Below, one piece after another: positions 27,432 to 36,859 of a stretch of DNA of 64,000 bases. Position numbers and translations under genes: made by a program. The notes below the pieces were generated by a model. It was not told the origin of the DNA and searched no databases. It was given only the letters and a program-made list of their open reading frames with translations. Origin of the DNA: Streptomyces sp. CB00316 (GTDB lineage: Bacteria; Actinomycetota; Actinomycetes; Streptomycetales; Streptomycetaceae); the NCBI RefSeq assembly GCF_001905595.1, contig NZ_LIXI01000007.1:186001-250000 (forward strand), given 5' to 3'. Each line of letters opens with the position of its first letter. Position 1 is the first letter of the stretch.

Positions 27432-27995
27432 CTACGCCCGGCGCTTCTCCCACTCCGCCCGGGTGAGCTCGTACTCCACCTCTCCGTGTTCCGAGCCCTC
27501 GATGGCGTCCGGCCAGTCCTCGGTGTAGGCGCGGAGGAAGGTCAGCCCCGCCTTCTCCATCACCCGCCGGGACCCGGCGTTGACGGCCATGGTGTTGGCG
27601 GTCACGCGCTCCACCCCGAGGTCGGTGAACCCCTTGCGCACGAGGGCCCTGGCGCCCTCGGTGGCGTAACCACGGCCCCAGGCGGCCCTGTCGAGCCGGT
27701 AGCCGAGTTCGACGACGGTGGGGTCGTGGTCGGTCAGGGGCCGGAGTTCGAACCAGCCGAGGAAGGCGCCGGTGGCCCTCTCCTCGGCGGCCCAGAATCC
27801 GCGGGTCCCGGTGCGCGGGTGCTCGTGGAGGAGCCTCGGCAGGGTGCGCTCCCGGATGGACTCGGCGGTGGTGGGCCGGCCGCCGTTGATGTACCGCATG
27901 ACCTCGGGGTCGTTGTCGAGGGCGAGCAGGGCGGGAACATCGGCGTCCGTGAACGGGCGCAGCACGAGCCGCTCGGTCTCCAGGAAGGTGCGCAT
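27432..27995 (-). CDS. GNAT N-acetyltransferase (RimJ/RimL type)
   Basis: A 187-residue acetyltransferase. It opens MRTFLETERLVLRPFTDADV and carries the acetyl-CoA loop RAAWGRGYATEGARALV, both typical of the RimJ/RimL branch that acetylates protein N termini or small molecules. The substrate cannot be told. ATG 27995 is used because the homology starts there and GGAGAGGAT lies upstream. It converges with the ankyrin gene. Confidence 0.9.
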   Translation of the reverse strand: MRTFLETERLVLRPFTDADVPALLALDNDPEVMRYINGGRPTTAESIRERTLPRLLHEHPRTGTRGFWAAEERATGAFLGWFELRPLTDHDPTVVELGYRLDRAAWGRGYATEGARALVRKGFTDLGVERVTANTMAVNAGSRRVMEKAGLTFLRAYTEDWPDAIEGSEHGEVEYELTRAEWEKRRA

Positions 27996-28057
27996 ACGGT
28001 GATCCTCTCCGTACACGGCCGGATCCCGCCACCGGATATGCGCGGCCGCGACAGACC

Positions 28058-28987
28058 CTAGGACGGCGCCCCGTACACGCGCTGCGGGACCTCCGTGTCC
28101 GCCAGCAGCCGGCGTACGGCCTCCCCCGCCTCGGCCGGGGACCTGCGGACGCCCCGGTCGTCGGTGGGGCCGGGGCGCCAGCCCTCCATGACGGTGATAC
28201 GGCCCGCCTCGGCCTCGAAGACGCGGCCGGTCACCCCGTCGCTCGAAGCGGAACCGAGCCAGACGACGAGGGGCGAGACGTTCTCGGGGGCCATCGCGTC
28301 GAACTCCCCCTCCCCCGGGGCCGCCATCGTCGCGGCGAAGGTCCGCTCGGTCATCCGGGTCCGGGCGGCTGGGGCGAGGGCGTTGACGTGGACTCCGTAC
28401 CGGCCCAGTTCGGCCGCCGCGACCAGGGTCAGGGCGACGATCCCGGCCTTGGCCGCCGCGTAGTTGCCCTGGCCGACGCTGCCGAGGAGTCCGGCGCCGG
28501 AGCTGGTGTTGATCACCCGGGCGACGGGCGTCCGGCCCGCCCTGGCTTCGCCGCGCCAGTGGGCGGCGGCGTGCTTCAGCGGCAGGAAGTGACCCTTGAG
28601 ATGGACGCGCATCACCGCGTCCCAGTCGTCCTCGTCCAGGTTGACGAGCATCCGGTCGCGCAGGAAGCCCGCGTTGTTGACCAGGGTGTCGAGGCGGCCG
28701 AAGGCGTCCAGGGCGGTGGTGACCAGGGAGGCGGCGCCCTCGGTGGTGGCGATGTCGCCGTCGTGGACGACCGCTTCGCCGCCCTCGGCCACGATCTCCT
28801 CGACGACGCGGCGGGCGGGGCCGCCGGAGCCGCCGTCGCCGCCGGGTCCGACGCCGAGGTCGTTGACGACGACGCGGGCGCCTTCGGCGGCGAAGGCGAG
28901 CGCGTGGGCCCGGCCGAGGCCGCGTCCGGCGCCCGTGACGGCGACGACCCGGCCGGCGCAGAGGGGTCCGGTGGTGGGTGTGGTCAT
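28058..28987 (-). CDS. SDR-family oxidoreductase of the steroid (HIP) cluster
   Basis: A 309-residue short-chain dehydrogenase. The NAD(P) glycine motif is VTGAGRGLGRAHALAF, VVVNDLG marks the cofactor-specificity strand, and the active site includes INTSSGAGLLGSVGQGNYAAAK with the YAAAK dyad. It resembles mycobacterial KstR2-regulon SDRs (Rv3548c type) that oxidise hydroxyl groups on steroid ring C/D intermediates. It is divergent from echA20 across a 96-base gap containing a KstR2-like palindrome. The ATG is behind GGGAGA. Confidence 0.85.
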   Translation of the reverse strand: MTTPTTGPLCAGRVVAVTGAGRGLGRAHALAFAAEGARVVVNDLGVGPGGDGGSGGPARRVVEEIVAEGGEAVVHDGDIATTEGAASLVTTALDAFGRLDTLVNNAGFLRDRMLVNLDEDDWDAVMRVHLKGHFLPLKHAAAHWRGEARAGRTPVARVINTSSGAGLLGSVGQGNYAAAKAGIVALTLVAAAELGRYGVHVNALAPAARTRMTERTFAATMAAPGEGEFDAMAPENVSPLVVWLGSASSDGVTGRVFEAEAGRITVMEGWRPGPTDDRGVRRSPAEAGEAVRRLLADTEVPQRVYGAPS

Positions 28988-29042
28988 CGCATCTCCCGTA
29001 CGCGTGGGCCTGGTTGGCGGGTGGGAGCGTGACTGCTACCGT

Positions 29043-29064
29043 CCACCTAACAAATGTTTGGTGG
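29043..29064. promoter_or_regulatory. KstR2-like operator in the SDR/echA20 divergent promoter
   Basis: The 22-base palindrome has outer arms CCACC/GGTGG. Its core AACAAATGTTTGGT (29049-29062) fits the mycobacterial KstR2 consensus AnCAAGnnCTTGnT at 12 of 14 positions, with the two mismatches symmetric. A near-identical site lies at 37687-37706. It sits 20-41 bases before the echA20 ATG. Confidence 0.7.
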
Positions 29065-29083
29065 AAAGGTAGCTGATCCTCCG

Positions 29084-29833
29084 ATGACTGTCTCCACCGC
29101 GTATCCGGTCGATGCCGAGGGCGTCTGCGTCATCACCGTCGACCATCCGCCCGTCAACGCCCTTCCCGTGCAGGGCTGGTACGACCTGGCCGACGCCGTC
29201 CGGGCAGCCGGCCGCGACCGGGAGGTGCGCTGTGTCGTCCTGGCCGCCGCCGGGCGCGGATTCAACGCCGGTGTCGACATCAAGGAATTGCGGCGCGACC
29301 CGGGGAACGCGGCCCTGATCGGCGTCAACCGGGGCTGCGCGGAGGCGTTCGAGGCCGTGTACGCGTGCGAGGTCCCGGTCGTCGCGGCGGTGCGGGGGTT
29401 CTGTCTCGGGGGCGGTGTCGGCCTCGTCGGGAACGCCGACGCGATCGTGGCGAGCGAGGACGCCGTCTTCGGGCTGCCGGAGCTGGACCGGGGTGCTCTC
29501 GGGGCCGCGACCCATCTGGCCCGGCTGGTCCCGCAGCATCTGATGCGGACGCTGTACTTCACCTCGCGCACGGTGACCGCGGCCGAGCTGCTGGCCCACG
29601 GCTCGGTCTGGCGGGTCGTCCCACCGGGCGAACTGCTGAGCGCGGCGCTCGAGTTGGCGGCGGAGATCGCCCGTAAGGACGGGCACCTGCTGCGGCTGGC
29701 CAAGGCCGCGCTCAACGGCATCGACCCCGTCGACGTACGGCGCAGCTACCGCTTCGAGCAGGGCTTCACCTTCGAGGCGAGCCTGGCGGGGACGGCCGAC
29801 CGGGTCCGTGACACCTTCGGCAAGGAGGCCTGA
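29084..29833 (+). CDS. echA20: EchA20-type enoyl-CoA hydratase/isomerase (steroid ring opening)
   Basis: A 249-residue crotonase-fold protein: GRGFNAGVDIKELRRDPGN is the first oxyanion loop and RGFCLGGGVGLVGNADAIVA the second. By gene order and similarity it matches actinobacterial EchA20, which hydrolytically opens a steroid ring in the HIP pathway. ATG 29084 is preferred to the in-frame ATG at 29054, which lies inside the operator. It is followed after three bases by ipdA. Confidence 0.82.
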   Translation: MTVSTAYPVDAEGVCVITVDHPPVNALPVQGWYDLADAVRAAGRDREVRCVVLAAAGRGFNAGVDIKELRRDPGNAALIGVNRGCAEAFEAVYACEVPVVAAVRGFCLGGGVGLVGNADAIVASEDAVFGLPELDRGALGAATHLARLVPQHLMRTLYFTSRTVTAAELLAHGSVWRVVPPGELLSAALELAAEIARKDGHLLRLAKAALNGIDPVDVRRSYRFEQGFTFEASLAGTADRVRDTFGKEA

Positions 29834-29836
29834 AAC

Positions 29837-30730
29837 GTGAGTACGGTGTCCGCCGCGCGCGACAGGACGATGACGCCCGACGAGGTGGCCGCCCGGCTGC
29901 ACAGCGGCATGACGATCGGCATCGGCGGCTGGGGGTCGCGCCGCAAACCCATGGCTCTGGTAAGGGCGTTGCTCCGCTCCCCCGTCACCGATCTGACGGT
30001 GATCTCCTACGGTGGTCCGGACGTCGGGCTGCTCGCCGCCGCCGGCCGGATCTCCCGCCTGGTCACCGCGTTCGTGACGCTCGACTCGATCCCGCTGGAG
30101 CCGCACTACCGGGCGGCCCGGCAGCGCGGGGCGTTCGCGCTGACCGAGATCGACGAGGCGATGTTCATGTGGGGGCTGCACGCGGCCGCCAACCGGCTGC
30201 CGTTCCTGCCGGTGCGGGCGGGGCTCGGCTCGGACGTGATGCGGGTCAACCCCGGTCTGCGCACGGTGACTTCGCCGTACGAGGACGGCGAGGAGTTCGT
30301 CGCGGTGCCGGCCCTGCGGATGGACGCGGCGCTGGTCCACATGAACCGGGCGGACCGGCTGGGCAACGGGCAGTACCTGGGCCCCGACCCGTACTTCGAC
30401 GACCTGTTCTGCGAGGCGGCCAACACGGCGTACGTGTCCTGCGAACGTCTGGTGGAGACAGCGGAGTTGACGGGAGGGCGGGGCGCTGCTCCGCAGACGC
30501 TCCTCATTCAGCGGCACTCCGTCACCGGGGTCGTCGAGACGCCGGGCGGTGCGCACTTCACCTCGTGCGTTCCCGACCATCCGCGCGACGAGCCGTTCCA
30601 GAAGGCGTACGCGGCCGCCGCTGCGGACCCGGCGGCCTGGGCGGAGTTCAGCGCGCGCTTCCTGCCTCCGGACGGCGACGAGAAGGGCTACCAGCAGGCG
30701 GTCCGCACCTGGCACGAGGAGCAGAGATGA
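29837..30730 (+). CDS. ipdA: CoA-transferase-fold hydrolase subunit IpdA
   Basis: A 297-residue class I CoA-transferase-fold subunit (RLHSGMTIGIGGWGSRRKPMA, RAGLGSDVMRVNP, MNRADRLGNGQYLGPDPYFD). In the mycobacterial pathway IpdAB opens the last steroid ring of COCHEA-CoA rather than transferring CoA. It starts with GTG three bases after echA20, and its stop overlaps the ipdB start as ATGA, consistent with a 1:1 heterodimer. Confidence 0.88.
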   Translation: MSTVSAARDRTMTPDEVAARLHSGMTIGIGGWGSRRKPMALVRALLRSPVTDLTVISYGGPDVGLLAAAGRISRLVTAFVTLDSIPLEPHYRAARQRGAFALTEIDEAMFMWGLHAAANRLPFLPVRAGLGSDVMRVNPGLRTVTSPYEDGEEFVAVPALRMDAALVHMNRADRLGNGQYLGPDPYFDDLFCEAANTAYVSCERLVETAELTGGRGAAPQTLLIQRHSVTGVVETPGGAHFTSCVPDHPRDEPFQKAYAAAAADPAAWAEFSARFLPPDGDEKGYQQAVRTWHEEQR

Positions 30731-31476
30731 ACACACCCGGCACTGTTGCCGCGACCCGTGCCGAGTACTGCGTGATCGCCTGCGCGGAGGCCTGGCGCGG
30801 CGACGGCGAGGTGCTGGCCAGTCCGATGGGCGCGGTCCCGTCCGTCGGCGCACGGCTGGCCCGGCTGACCTTCGCCCCCGAACTGCTGCTCACGGACGGC
30901 GAGGCGACGATCGTCGGCCCGGGCGGCGAGGCGGAGGGCTGGCTCCCCTACCGCAAACACCTCACTCTGGTCACCGGCGGACGGCGGCACGTGATGATGG
31001 GCGCGAGCCAGATCGACCGGTTCGGCAACCAGAACATCTCCTGCATCGGCGACTGGGAGCAGCCCGCCCGCCAGCTCCTCGGGGTACGCGGAGCTCCCGT
31101 CAACACGCTGAACAATCCGGTGAGTTACTGGATCCCCCGGCACTCGCCCCGGGTCTTCGTGGAGCGGGTCGACATGGTCTGCGGGGTCGGTCACGACCGG
31201 GCGGAGGCGGCGGGCCCATCGGCGACGCGCTTCCACCGCATCCCCCGGGTCGTCAGCGATCTGGGGGTCTTCGACTTCGCGACCCCGGACCGTTCGATGC
31301 GGCTGGCCTCGCTCCACCCGGGCGTCACGGTGGAGATGGTCCGGGAAGCGACGGGCTTCCCCCTGGCCGTCCCCGCCGACGTCCCGTACACCCGCGACCC
31401 CACCGCCGCCGAACTCGCCCTGATCCGCGAGGTCATCGACCCGTCGGGCACCCGGAACCGCGAGGTGCGGGCCTGA
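30727..31476 (+). CDS. ipdB: CoA-transferase-fold hydrolase subunit IpdB
   Basis: A 249-residue partner of IpdA with ARAEYCVIACAEAWRGDGEV near the N terminus and the long loop MMGASQIDRFGNQNISCIG. In IpdAB this subunit helps form the active site that hydrolyses the ring C carbon-carbon bond. It overlaps ipdA by four bases and ipdC by one base (TGATG), so the three are translationally coupled. Confidence 0.88.
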   Translation: MNTPGTVAATRAEYCVIACAEAWRGDGEVLASPMGAVPSVGARLARLTFAPELLLTDGEATIVGPGGEAEGWLPYRKHLTLVTGGRRHVMMGASQIDRFGNQNISCIGDWEQPARQLLGVRGAPVNTLNNPVSYWIPRHSPRVFVERVDMVCGVGHDRAEAAGPSATRFHRIPRVVSDLGVFDFATPDRSMRLASLHPGVTVEMVREATGFPLAVPADVPYTRDPTAAELALIREVIDPSGTRNREVRA

Positions 31477-32564
31477 TGCGCACACCGCTCACGGAGCTCA
31501 TGGGGGTGCGGTACCCGATCGTGCAGACGGGGATGGGGTGGGTCTCCGGCCCCCGCCTGGTCACGGCGACCGCGCGGGCCGGGGCGCTCGGCATTCTGGC
31601 CTCCGCGACGATGACGCCGGACCAACTGCGTTCAGCCGTACGGGAGGTGAGGTCGCGGACGGACGCCCCGTTCGGGGTGAACCTCCGGGCGGATGCCGGG
31701 GACGCGCGGGAGCGGGTGCGGATCATCGTCGAGGAGGGCGTACGGGTCGCTTCGTTCGCGCTCGCCCCGTCGCAGGAGCTCATCGCGGAGCTGAAGGACG
31801 CGGGCGTGGTGGTCGTTCCGTCGGTGGGGGCGCGGCGGCATGCGGAGAAGGTCGCGGCGTGGGGCGCGGACGCGGTGATCGTGCAGGGCGGCGAGGGGGG
31901 CGGGCACACGGGGGACGTGGCGACGACGGTGCTGCTGCCCCAGGTGGTCGACGCGGTGGACATCCCGGTGATCGCGGCGGGCGGCTTCCACGACGGGCGG
32001 GGGCTGGTGGCGGCGCTGGCGTACGGGGCGGCGGGCGTGGCGATGGGGACCAGGTTCCTGCTCACCTCGGACTCGACGGTGCCGGACGCGGTGAAGGCGC
32101 GGTATCTGGCGGCCACGGTGAAGGACATCGCCCTGACGAGGGCCGTGGACGGGCTCCCGCACCGGATGCTCCGTACGGAGATGGTGGCGGAGCTGGAGGG
32201 GGCGGGGCGGCTGCGTTCGCTGTACCGCGCGCTGCGGCGGGCCTCCGGCTTCCGCCGGATCTCCGGGCTGAGCTGGCCCGGGATGGTGCGGGACGGGCTG
32301 GCGCTGCGGCACGGCAAGAAGCTGAACTGGAGCCAGGTGCTGCTGGCGGCGAACACGCCGATGCTGCTGAAGGCGTCCATGGTCGACGGCCGCACGGATG
32401 TGGGCATCATGGCGTCGGGCCAGGTGGCGGCCCTGATCGGGGACCTGCCGAGCGTGGAGGCGCTGGTGGCCCGGATCATGGCGGAGGCGGACGAGGCGCT
32501 GGCCGCGCTGCCCTCCTCCGTACCCCACGGGCGGGCGGCAGAATCGAGCCCGTCCGGCGCTTGA
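31476..32564 (+). CDS. ipdC: IpdC-type flavin reductase (nitronate monooxygenase superfamily)
   Basis: A 362-residue FMN TIM barrel of the nitronate monooxygenase/2-nitropropane dioxygenase family: YPIVQTGMGWVSGPRLVTA at the N terminus, VIVQGGEGGGHTGDV and IPVIAAGGFHDGRGL for FMN phosphate binding. In steroid catabolism IpdC acts on a HIP-CoA intermediate to prepare ring opening. It is the last gene of the echA20-ipdABC operon. Its final five codons and stop fall inside a dispersed intergenic repeat (32547-32568). Confidence 0.88.
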   Translation: MRTPLTELMGVRYPIVQTGMGWVSGPRLVTATARAGALGILASATMTPDQLRSAVREVRSRTDAPFGVNLRADAGDARERVRIIVEEGVRVASFALAPSQELIAELKDAGVVVVPSVGARRHAEKVAAWGADAVIVQGGEGGGHTGDVATTVLLPQVVDAVDIPVIAAGGFHDGRGLVAALAYGAAGVAMGTRFLLTSDSTVPDAVKARYLAATVKDIALTRAVDGLPHRMLRTEMVAELEGAGRLRSLYRALRRASGFRRISGLSWPGMVRDGLALRHGKKLNWSQVLLAANTPMLLKASMVDGRTDVGIMASGQVAALIGDLPSVEALVARIMAEADEALAALPSSVPHGRAAESSPSGA

Positions 32565-32568
32565 GGAC
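32547..32568 (-). repeat. Dispersed 22-bp repeat, copy 1
   Basis: On the minus strand it reads GTCCTCAAGCGCCGGACGGG, closely matching copies at 32626-32647 and 60750-60771. Copies 1 and 2 are inverted relative to each other and bracket the ipdC/helicase intergenic space. This type of short repeat is frequent between Streptomyces genes. Confidence 0.65.
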
Positions 32569-32592
32569 ACCCCCAGGGGCCGGTGACCGAGG

Positions 32593-32619
32593 CCGGGGCC
32601 CTTCGGGGCTCTGCCCCGG
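32593..32619. terminator. Bidirectional terminator between ipdC and the helicase
   Basis: CCGGGGC (32593-32599) pairs with GCCCCGG (32613-32619) in the gap between two convergent genes, inside the region bracketed by the inverted dispersed repeats. Confidence 0.55.
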
Positions 32620-32625
32620 ACCCCG

Positions 32626-32647
32626 GTCCTCGATCGCCGGACGGCTT
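32626..32647 (+). repeat. Dispersed 22-bp repeat, copy 2
   Basis: GTCCTCGATCGCCGGACGGC on the plus strand, in inverted orientation to copy 1. It ends ten bases before the stop of the DEAD-box helicase gene. Confidence 0.65.
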
Positions 32648-32656
32648 GAAATGCCG

Positions 32657-34342
32657 CTACGCGGCGCGACGCCCCCGTGCCGGAGCGCCGGAGCGACCCG
32701 TACCACGGGACTCGCCGCCCGAACGCGCGGCGCCGGAACGACCCGCACCACCACCGGACGCCCCACCGGCACGCGCGGCGCCGCCGGAACGACCCGCGCC
32801 ACCACCCTGCGCACCGCCACCGGCGCCACCCGCACCCGCGCCGGTCCCGCGCCGTCCCCGGCCCCGGCTCCCGGAGCGCACCGTGCCCCCGCCGGAGCCG
32901 GCCGAACCAGCACCCGAACCGCCCGACCGGGTCCGCTGCTTCGGCGGAGTCGGCTGCGGGACCTCGACGACGATCGCGATCCCGGAGGGCTCACGCGCCC
33001 CGGTGATCCGGGAGAGCTCCTCGTCGCCGGAGGTGACCCGCGTGGTGCGCGGCGCGATGCCCGCGTCCTGCATCAGCCGGGTCATCTCCCGCTTCTCCTC
33101 GGGCAGCACCAGCGTGACGACGCTGCCGGACTCGCCGGCGCGGGCCGTACGGCCGCCCCGGTGGAGGTAGTCCTTGTGGTCGGTGGGCGGGTCCACGTTG
33201 ACGACGAGGTCGAGGTCGTCGACGTGGATGCCACGGGCCGCCACGTTCGTCGCGACGAGCGCGGTGACCTGGCCGTTCTTGAACTGGTCCAGGGTCCGGT
33301 TGCGCTGCGGCTGGGAGCGCCCGCCGTGCAGGGCGGCCGCCCGGACACCGCTGGCGAGGAGCCGCTTGGCGAAGCGGTCGGCGGCGCGCTTGGTGTCGAC
33401 GAACATGATCACGCGGCCTTCGCGGGCGGCGATCTTCGTGGCGACGGCCTTCTTGTCCGTCTCGTCCAGCACGTGGAGCACGTGGTGCTCCATCGTGGTG
33501 ACCGCGCCGGCGGACGGGTCGACGGAGTGGACGACCGGATCGGTGAGGAACATCTTGACGAGGCGGTCGATGTTCTTGTCCAGGGTCGCGGAGAACAGCA
33601 TCCGCTGTCCGTCCGCCTCGACCTGCTTGAGCAGGGCGACGACCTGCGGCATGAAGCCCATGTCGGCCATCTGGTCGGCCTCGTCGAGGACGGTGATGGC
33701 GACCTCGTCCAGCCGGCAGTCGCCGCGCTCGATGAGGTCCTTCAGCCGGCCCGGGGTGGCCACGAGGACTTCGGCGCCGCGCCGCAGGGTGGCGGACTGC
33801 TTGGTGATCGACATGCCGCCGACGACGGTGGCCATCCGCAGGTTCACGGCGGTCGCGTACGGGGTCAGCGCGTCGGTGACCTGCTGGGCCAGCTCACGGG
33901 TGGGGACGAGGACCATGGCCAGCGGGGCGCGCGGCTCGCTGCGGCGCCCGGCGGTGCGGGCGAGCAGGGCCAGGCCGAAGGCGAGGGTCTTGCCGGAGCC
34001 GGTACGGCCACGGCCGAGGATGTCCCGGCCGGCCAGCGAGTTCGGCAGGGTCGCGCCCTGGATCGGGAACGGCTCGGTGACGCCCTGCGCCGCGAGGGTC
34101 TTCAGCAGCGCGGCCGGCATGTCGAGGTCCGCGAAGGCCTCGACGGCGGGGAGTGCGGGGGTCACCATCTCCGGCAGGGCGAACTCGCCCTGCGGCGGGG
34201 TGGCGCGGCGGCGGGCCGGGGCCTTGCCGCGGGCGGCGGAGCCGCCGCGGGGGTTGGACGCCGCCTGCGCGGTCGCGCCCTGGCCGCGGCCACGGGCCGG
34301 GCGGGAGCGGGGGGTGCGGTCCTGGCGTTCGAAGCGAGTCAT
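32657..34342 (-). CDS. DEAD-box RNA helicase
   Basis: A 561-residue helicase. A basic N-terminal tail (about 50 residues) leads into the Q motif FPIQGATLPNSLAG, Walker A GRGRTGSGKT, VPTRELAQQV, TPGRLKDLI, the DEAD box LDEADQM, and FSATL; the second RecA domain has ALHGGRSQPQRNR and motif VI HRGGRTARAG. The last 100 residues are Gly/Arg/Ser-rich, an RNA-binding tail. It likely remodels structured RNA, perhaps in cold or ribosome assembly. AGGAGG precedes the ATG by ten bases. It is followed upstream by a cold-shock gene. Confidence 0.94.
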   Translation of the reverse strand: MTRFERQDRTPRSRPARGRGQGATAQAASNPRGGSAARGKAPARRRATPPQGEFALPEMVTPALPAVEAFADLDMPAALLKTLAAQGVTEPFPIQGATLPNSLAGRDILGRGRTGSGKTLAFGLALLARTAGRRSEPRAPLAMVLVPTRELAQQVTDALTPYATAVNLRMATVVGGMSITKQSATLRRGAEVLVATPGRLKDLIERGDCRLDEVAITVLDEADQMADMGFMPQVVALLKQVEADGQRMLFSATLDKNIDRLVKMFLTDPVVHSVDPSAGAVTTMEHHVLHVLDETDKKAVATKIAAREGRVIMFVDTKRAADRFAKRLLASGVRAAALHGGRSQPQRNRTLDQFKNGQVTALVATNVAARGIHVDDLDLVVNVDPPTDHKDYLHRGGRTARAGESGSVVTLVLPEEKREMTRLMQDAGIAPRTTRVTSGDEELSRITGAREPSGIAIVVEVPQPTPPKQRTRSGGSGAGSAGSGGGTVRSGSRGRGRRGTGAGAGGAGGGAQGGGAGRSGGAARAGGASGGGAGRSGAARSGGESRGTGRSGAPARGRRAA

Positions 34343-34471
34343 ACGGAATTGCCCTCCTGGGGGATTCCTGGGCGACTACGGATTCGGATCACTGCCGATG
34401 TGCTTGTCCTACCGCTCGTTGTGCGCCCCCAGGATGCGCGCACAAAGCGGGTTGTTGCTCGAACAGCACAA

Positions 34472-34506
34472 ACCGGGGCCCGCACCTTCACGGTGCGGGC
34501 CCCGGT
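34472..34506 (-). terminator. Terminator after the cold-shock gene
   Basis: Perfect 15-bp stem (34472-34486 with 34492-34506) and a 5-base loop, 24 bases beyond the cold-shock stop on the minus strand. Confidence 0.85.
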
Positions 34507-34529
34507 CAGAGAGCTACGCGTCGCGGCAA

Positions 34530-34733
34530 TTAGGCCGGGACGATGTTCTCCGCCTGCGGGCCCTTCTGGCCCTGCGTGACGTCGAAGGAGACCTTCTGGC
34601 CCTCCTGGAGCTCACGGAAGCCCTGGGTGGCGATGTTGGAGTAGTGGGCGAAGACGTCGGCGCCGCCGCCGTCCTGCTCGATGAAGCCGAAGCCCTTTTC
34701 CGAGTTGAACCACTTCACGGTTCCAGTAGCCAT
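34530..34733 (-). CDS. Cold-shock domain protein (CspA type)
   Basis: A 67-residue single cold-shock domain with MATGTVKWFNSEKGFGFIEQ (RNP1 KGFGFI) and DVFAHYSNI (RNP2). It binds single-stranded RNA or DNA and melts mRNA structure. AGGAG lies seven bases before the ATG. The 285-base upstream space, partly A/T-rich for this genome, would give a long structured leader as in other csp genes. It is transcribed toward the helicase but separated from it by a strong terminator. Confidence 0.96.
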   Translation of the reverse strand: MATGTVKWFNSEKGFGFIEQDGGGADVFAHYSNIATQGFRELQEGQKVSFDVTQGQKGPQAENIVPA

Positions 34734-34832
34734 GTCATTCTCCTAAAAGAGGTGCAGTGCCGAGAATCCGCACTTCACGGATTCCAAGTCGCCGCATTGA
34801 GCCCCACCCGGAGAAAGCCGGAAAACAATAAA

Positions 34833-34861
34833 GCGCCTGAGGAAGCATTCCCGTCAGGCGC
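34833..34861 (-). terminator. Intrinsic terminator after fadA6
   Basis: GCGCCTGA/TCAGGCGC stem (34833-34840 with 34854-34861), followed on the minus strand by CTTTATTGTTTT, a real U-rich tail that is rare in this genome. It should end the SDR-kstR2-fadA6 transcript, and it also lies about 100 bases upstream of the cold-shock ATG. Confidence 0.7.
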
Positions 34862-35018
34862 ACATAAAGTTCATGGGTACCAAAACTGCAACGGAGACAC
34901 CGTAGCACGTCCTCTCCTCGCGCGGCGTGACGCACAACACCACGCGAGGGGAAACGTGGCTGACCAGAAGGGGTACGGCCGGTGTCGCCCGGGTGCGCCG
35001 ACGACGTCCCCGGCTGGG

Positions 35019-36176
<1,158 letters not shown>

Positions 36177-36217
36177 GGCTGCTGCTCCTCGGTGCGCTCG
36201 GGGTGGACGAAGAGGGC

Positions 36218-36829
36218 TTACGTACGCAGGGCGATGCCGTCCAGCACCATCGACAGGTACTGGCGGGCGATCTCTTCGGGGCTGTGGTGTCCGCCGGGCC
36301 GGTACCAGGAGGCCGCGACCCAGACGGTGTCGCGGACGAAGCGGTAGGTGAGGCGGATGTCCAGGTCGTCGCGGAAGGCGCCTTCGGCGACGCCGCGTTC
36401 CAGGGTGCCGAGCCAGGCCTTCTCGAACTTCGCCTGCGAGTCGGTGAGGTAGGCGAAGCGGGGCTGGGTGGCGAGGTGCCTGGACTCCTTCTGGTAGATC
36501 GCGACGGCGGGGCGGTGCCGGTCGATCTCCCGGAAGGACTCGGTGACCAGCGCCTCGATGGTCTCGCGGGGGCCGAGTCCGGCCGCCAGGACGGCGTCGT
36601 ACCCCTGCCAGAGCTCGTCGAGGAAGGTGGAGAGGATCTCGTCGATCATCGATTCCTTGGAATCGAAGTGGTAGTAGAGGCTGCCGGCGAGCATCCCCGC
36701 CTCGTCCGCGATGCGGCGGACGGTGGTGGCGTTGTATCCCTGGGAGGCGAAGACCTCGGCGGCGGTGGCGAGGAGTTCGCGGCGCCGTTCGGGGGTGGGG
36801 TTCACCTGGGGCTTCTTCTTGGTAGGCAC
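36218..36829 (-). CDS. kstR2: TetR-family repressor KstR2
   Basis: A 203-residue TetR regulator. HTH residues lie in NATTVRRIADEAGMLAGSLY followed by YHFDSKESMIDEIL. The ligand domain has IYQKESRHLATQPRF and YRFVRDTVWVAASWYRPGG, both closely matching mycobacterial KstR2, which is released from DNA by HIP-CoA. It lies between the SDR and fadA6 genes and should repress both divergent promoters through the palindromes at 29043 and 37687, including its own operon. Confidence 0.9.
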   Translation of the reverse strand: MPTKKKPQVNPTPERRRELLATAAEVFASQGYNATTVRRIADEAGMLAGSLYYHFDSKESMIDEILSTFLDELWQGYDAVLAAGLGPRETIEALVTESFREIDRHRPAVAIYQKESRHLATQPRFAYLTDSQAKFEKAWLGTLERGVAEGAFRDDLDIRLTYRFVRDTVWVAASWYRPGGHHSPEEIARQYLSMVLDGIALRT

Positions 36830-36859
36830 CCGCCCATTGTCCGCCCGCGGCCTGTGTGT

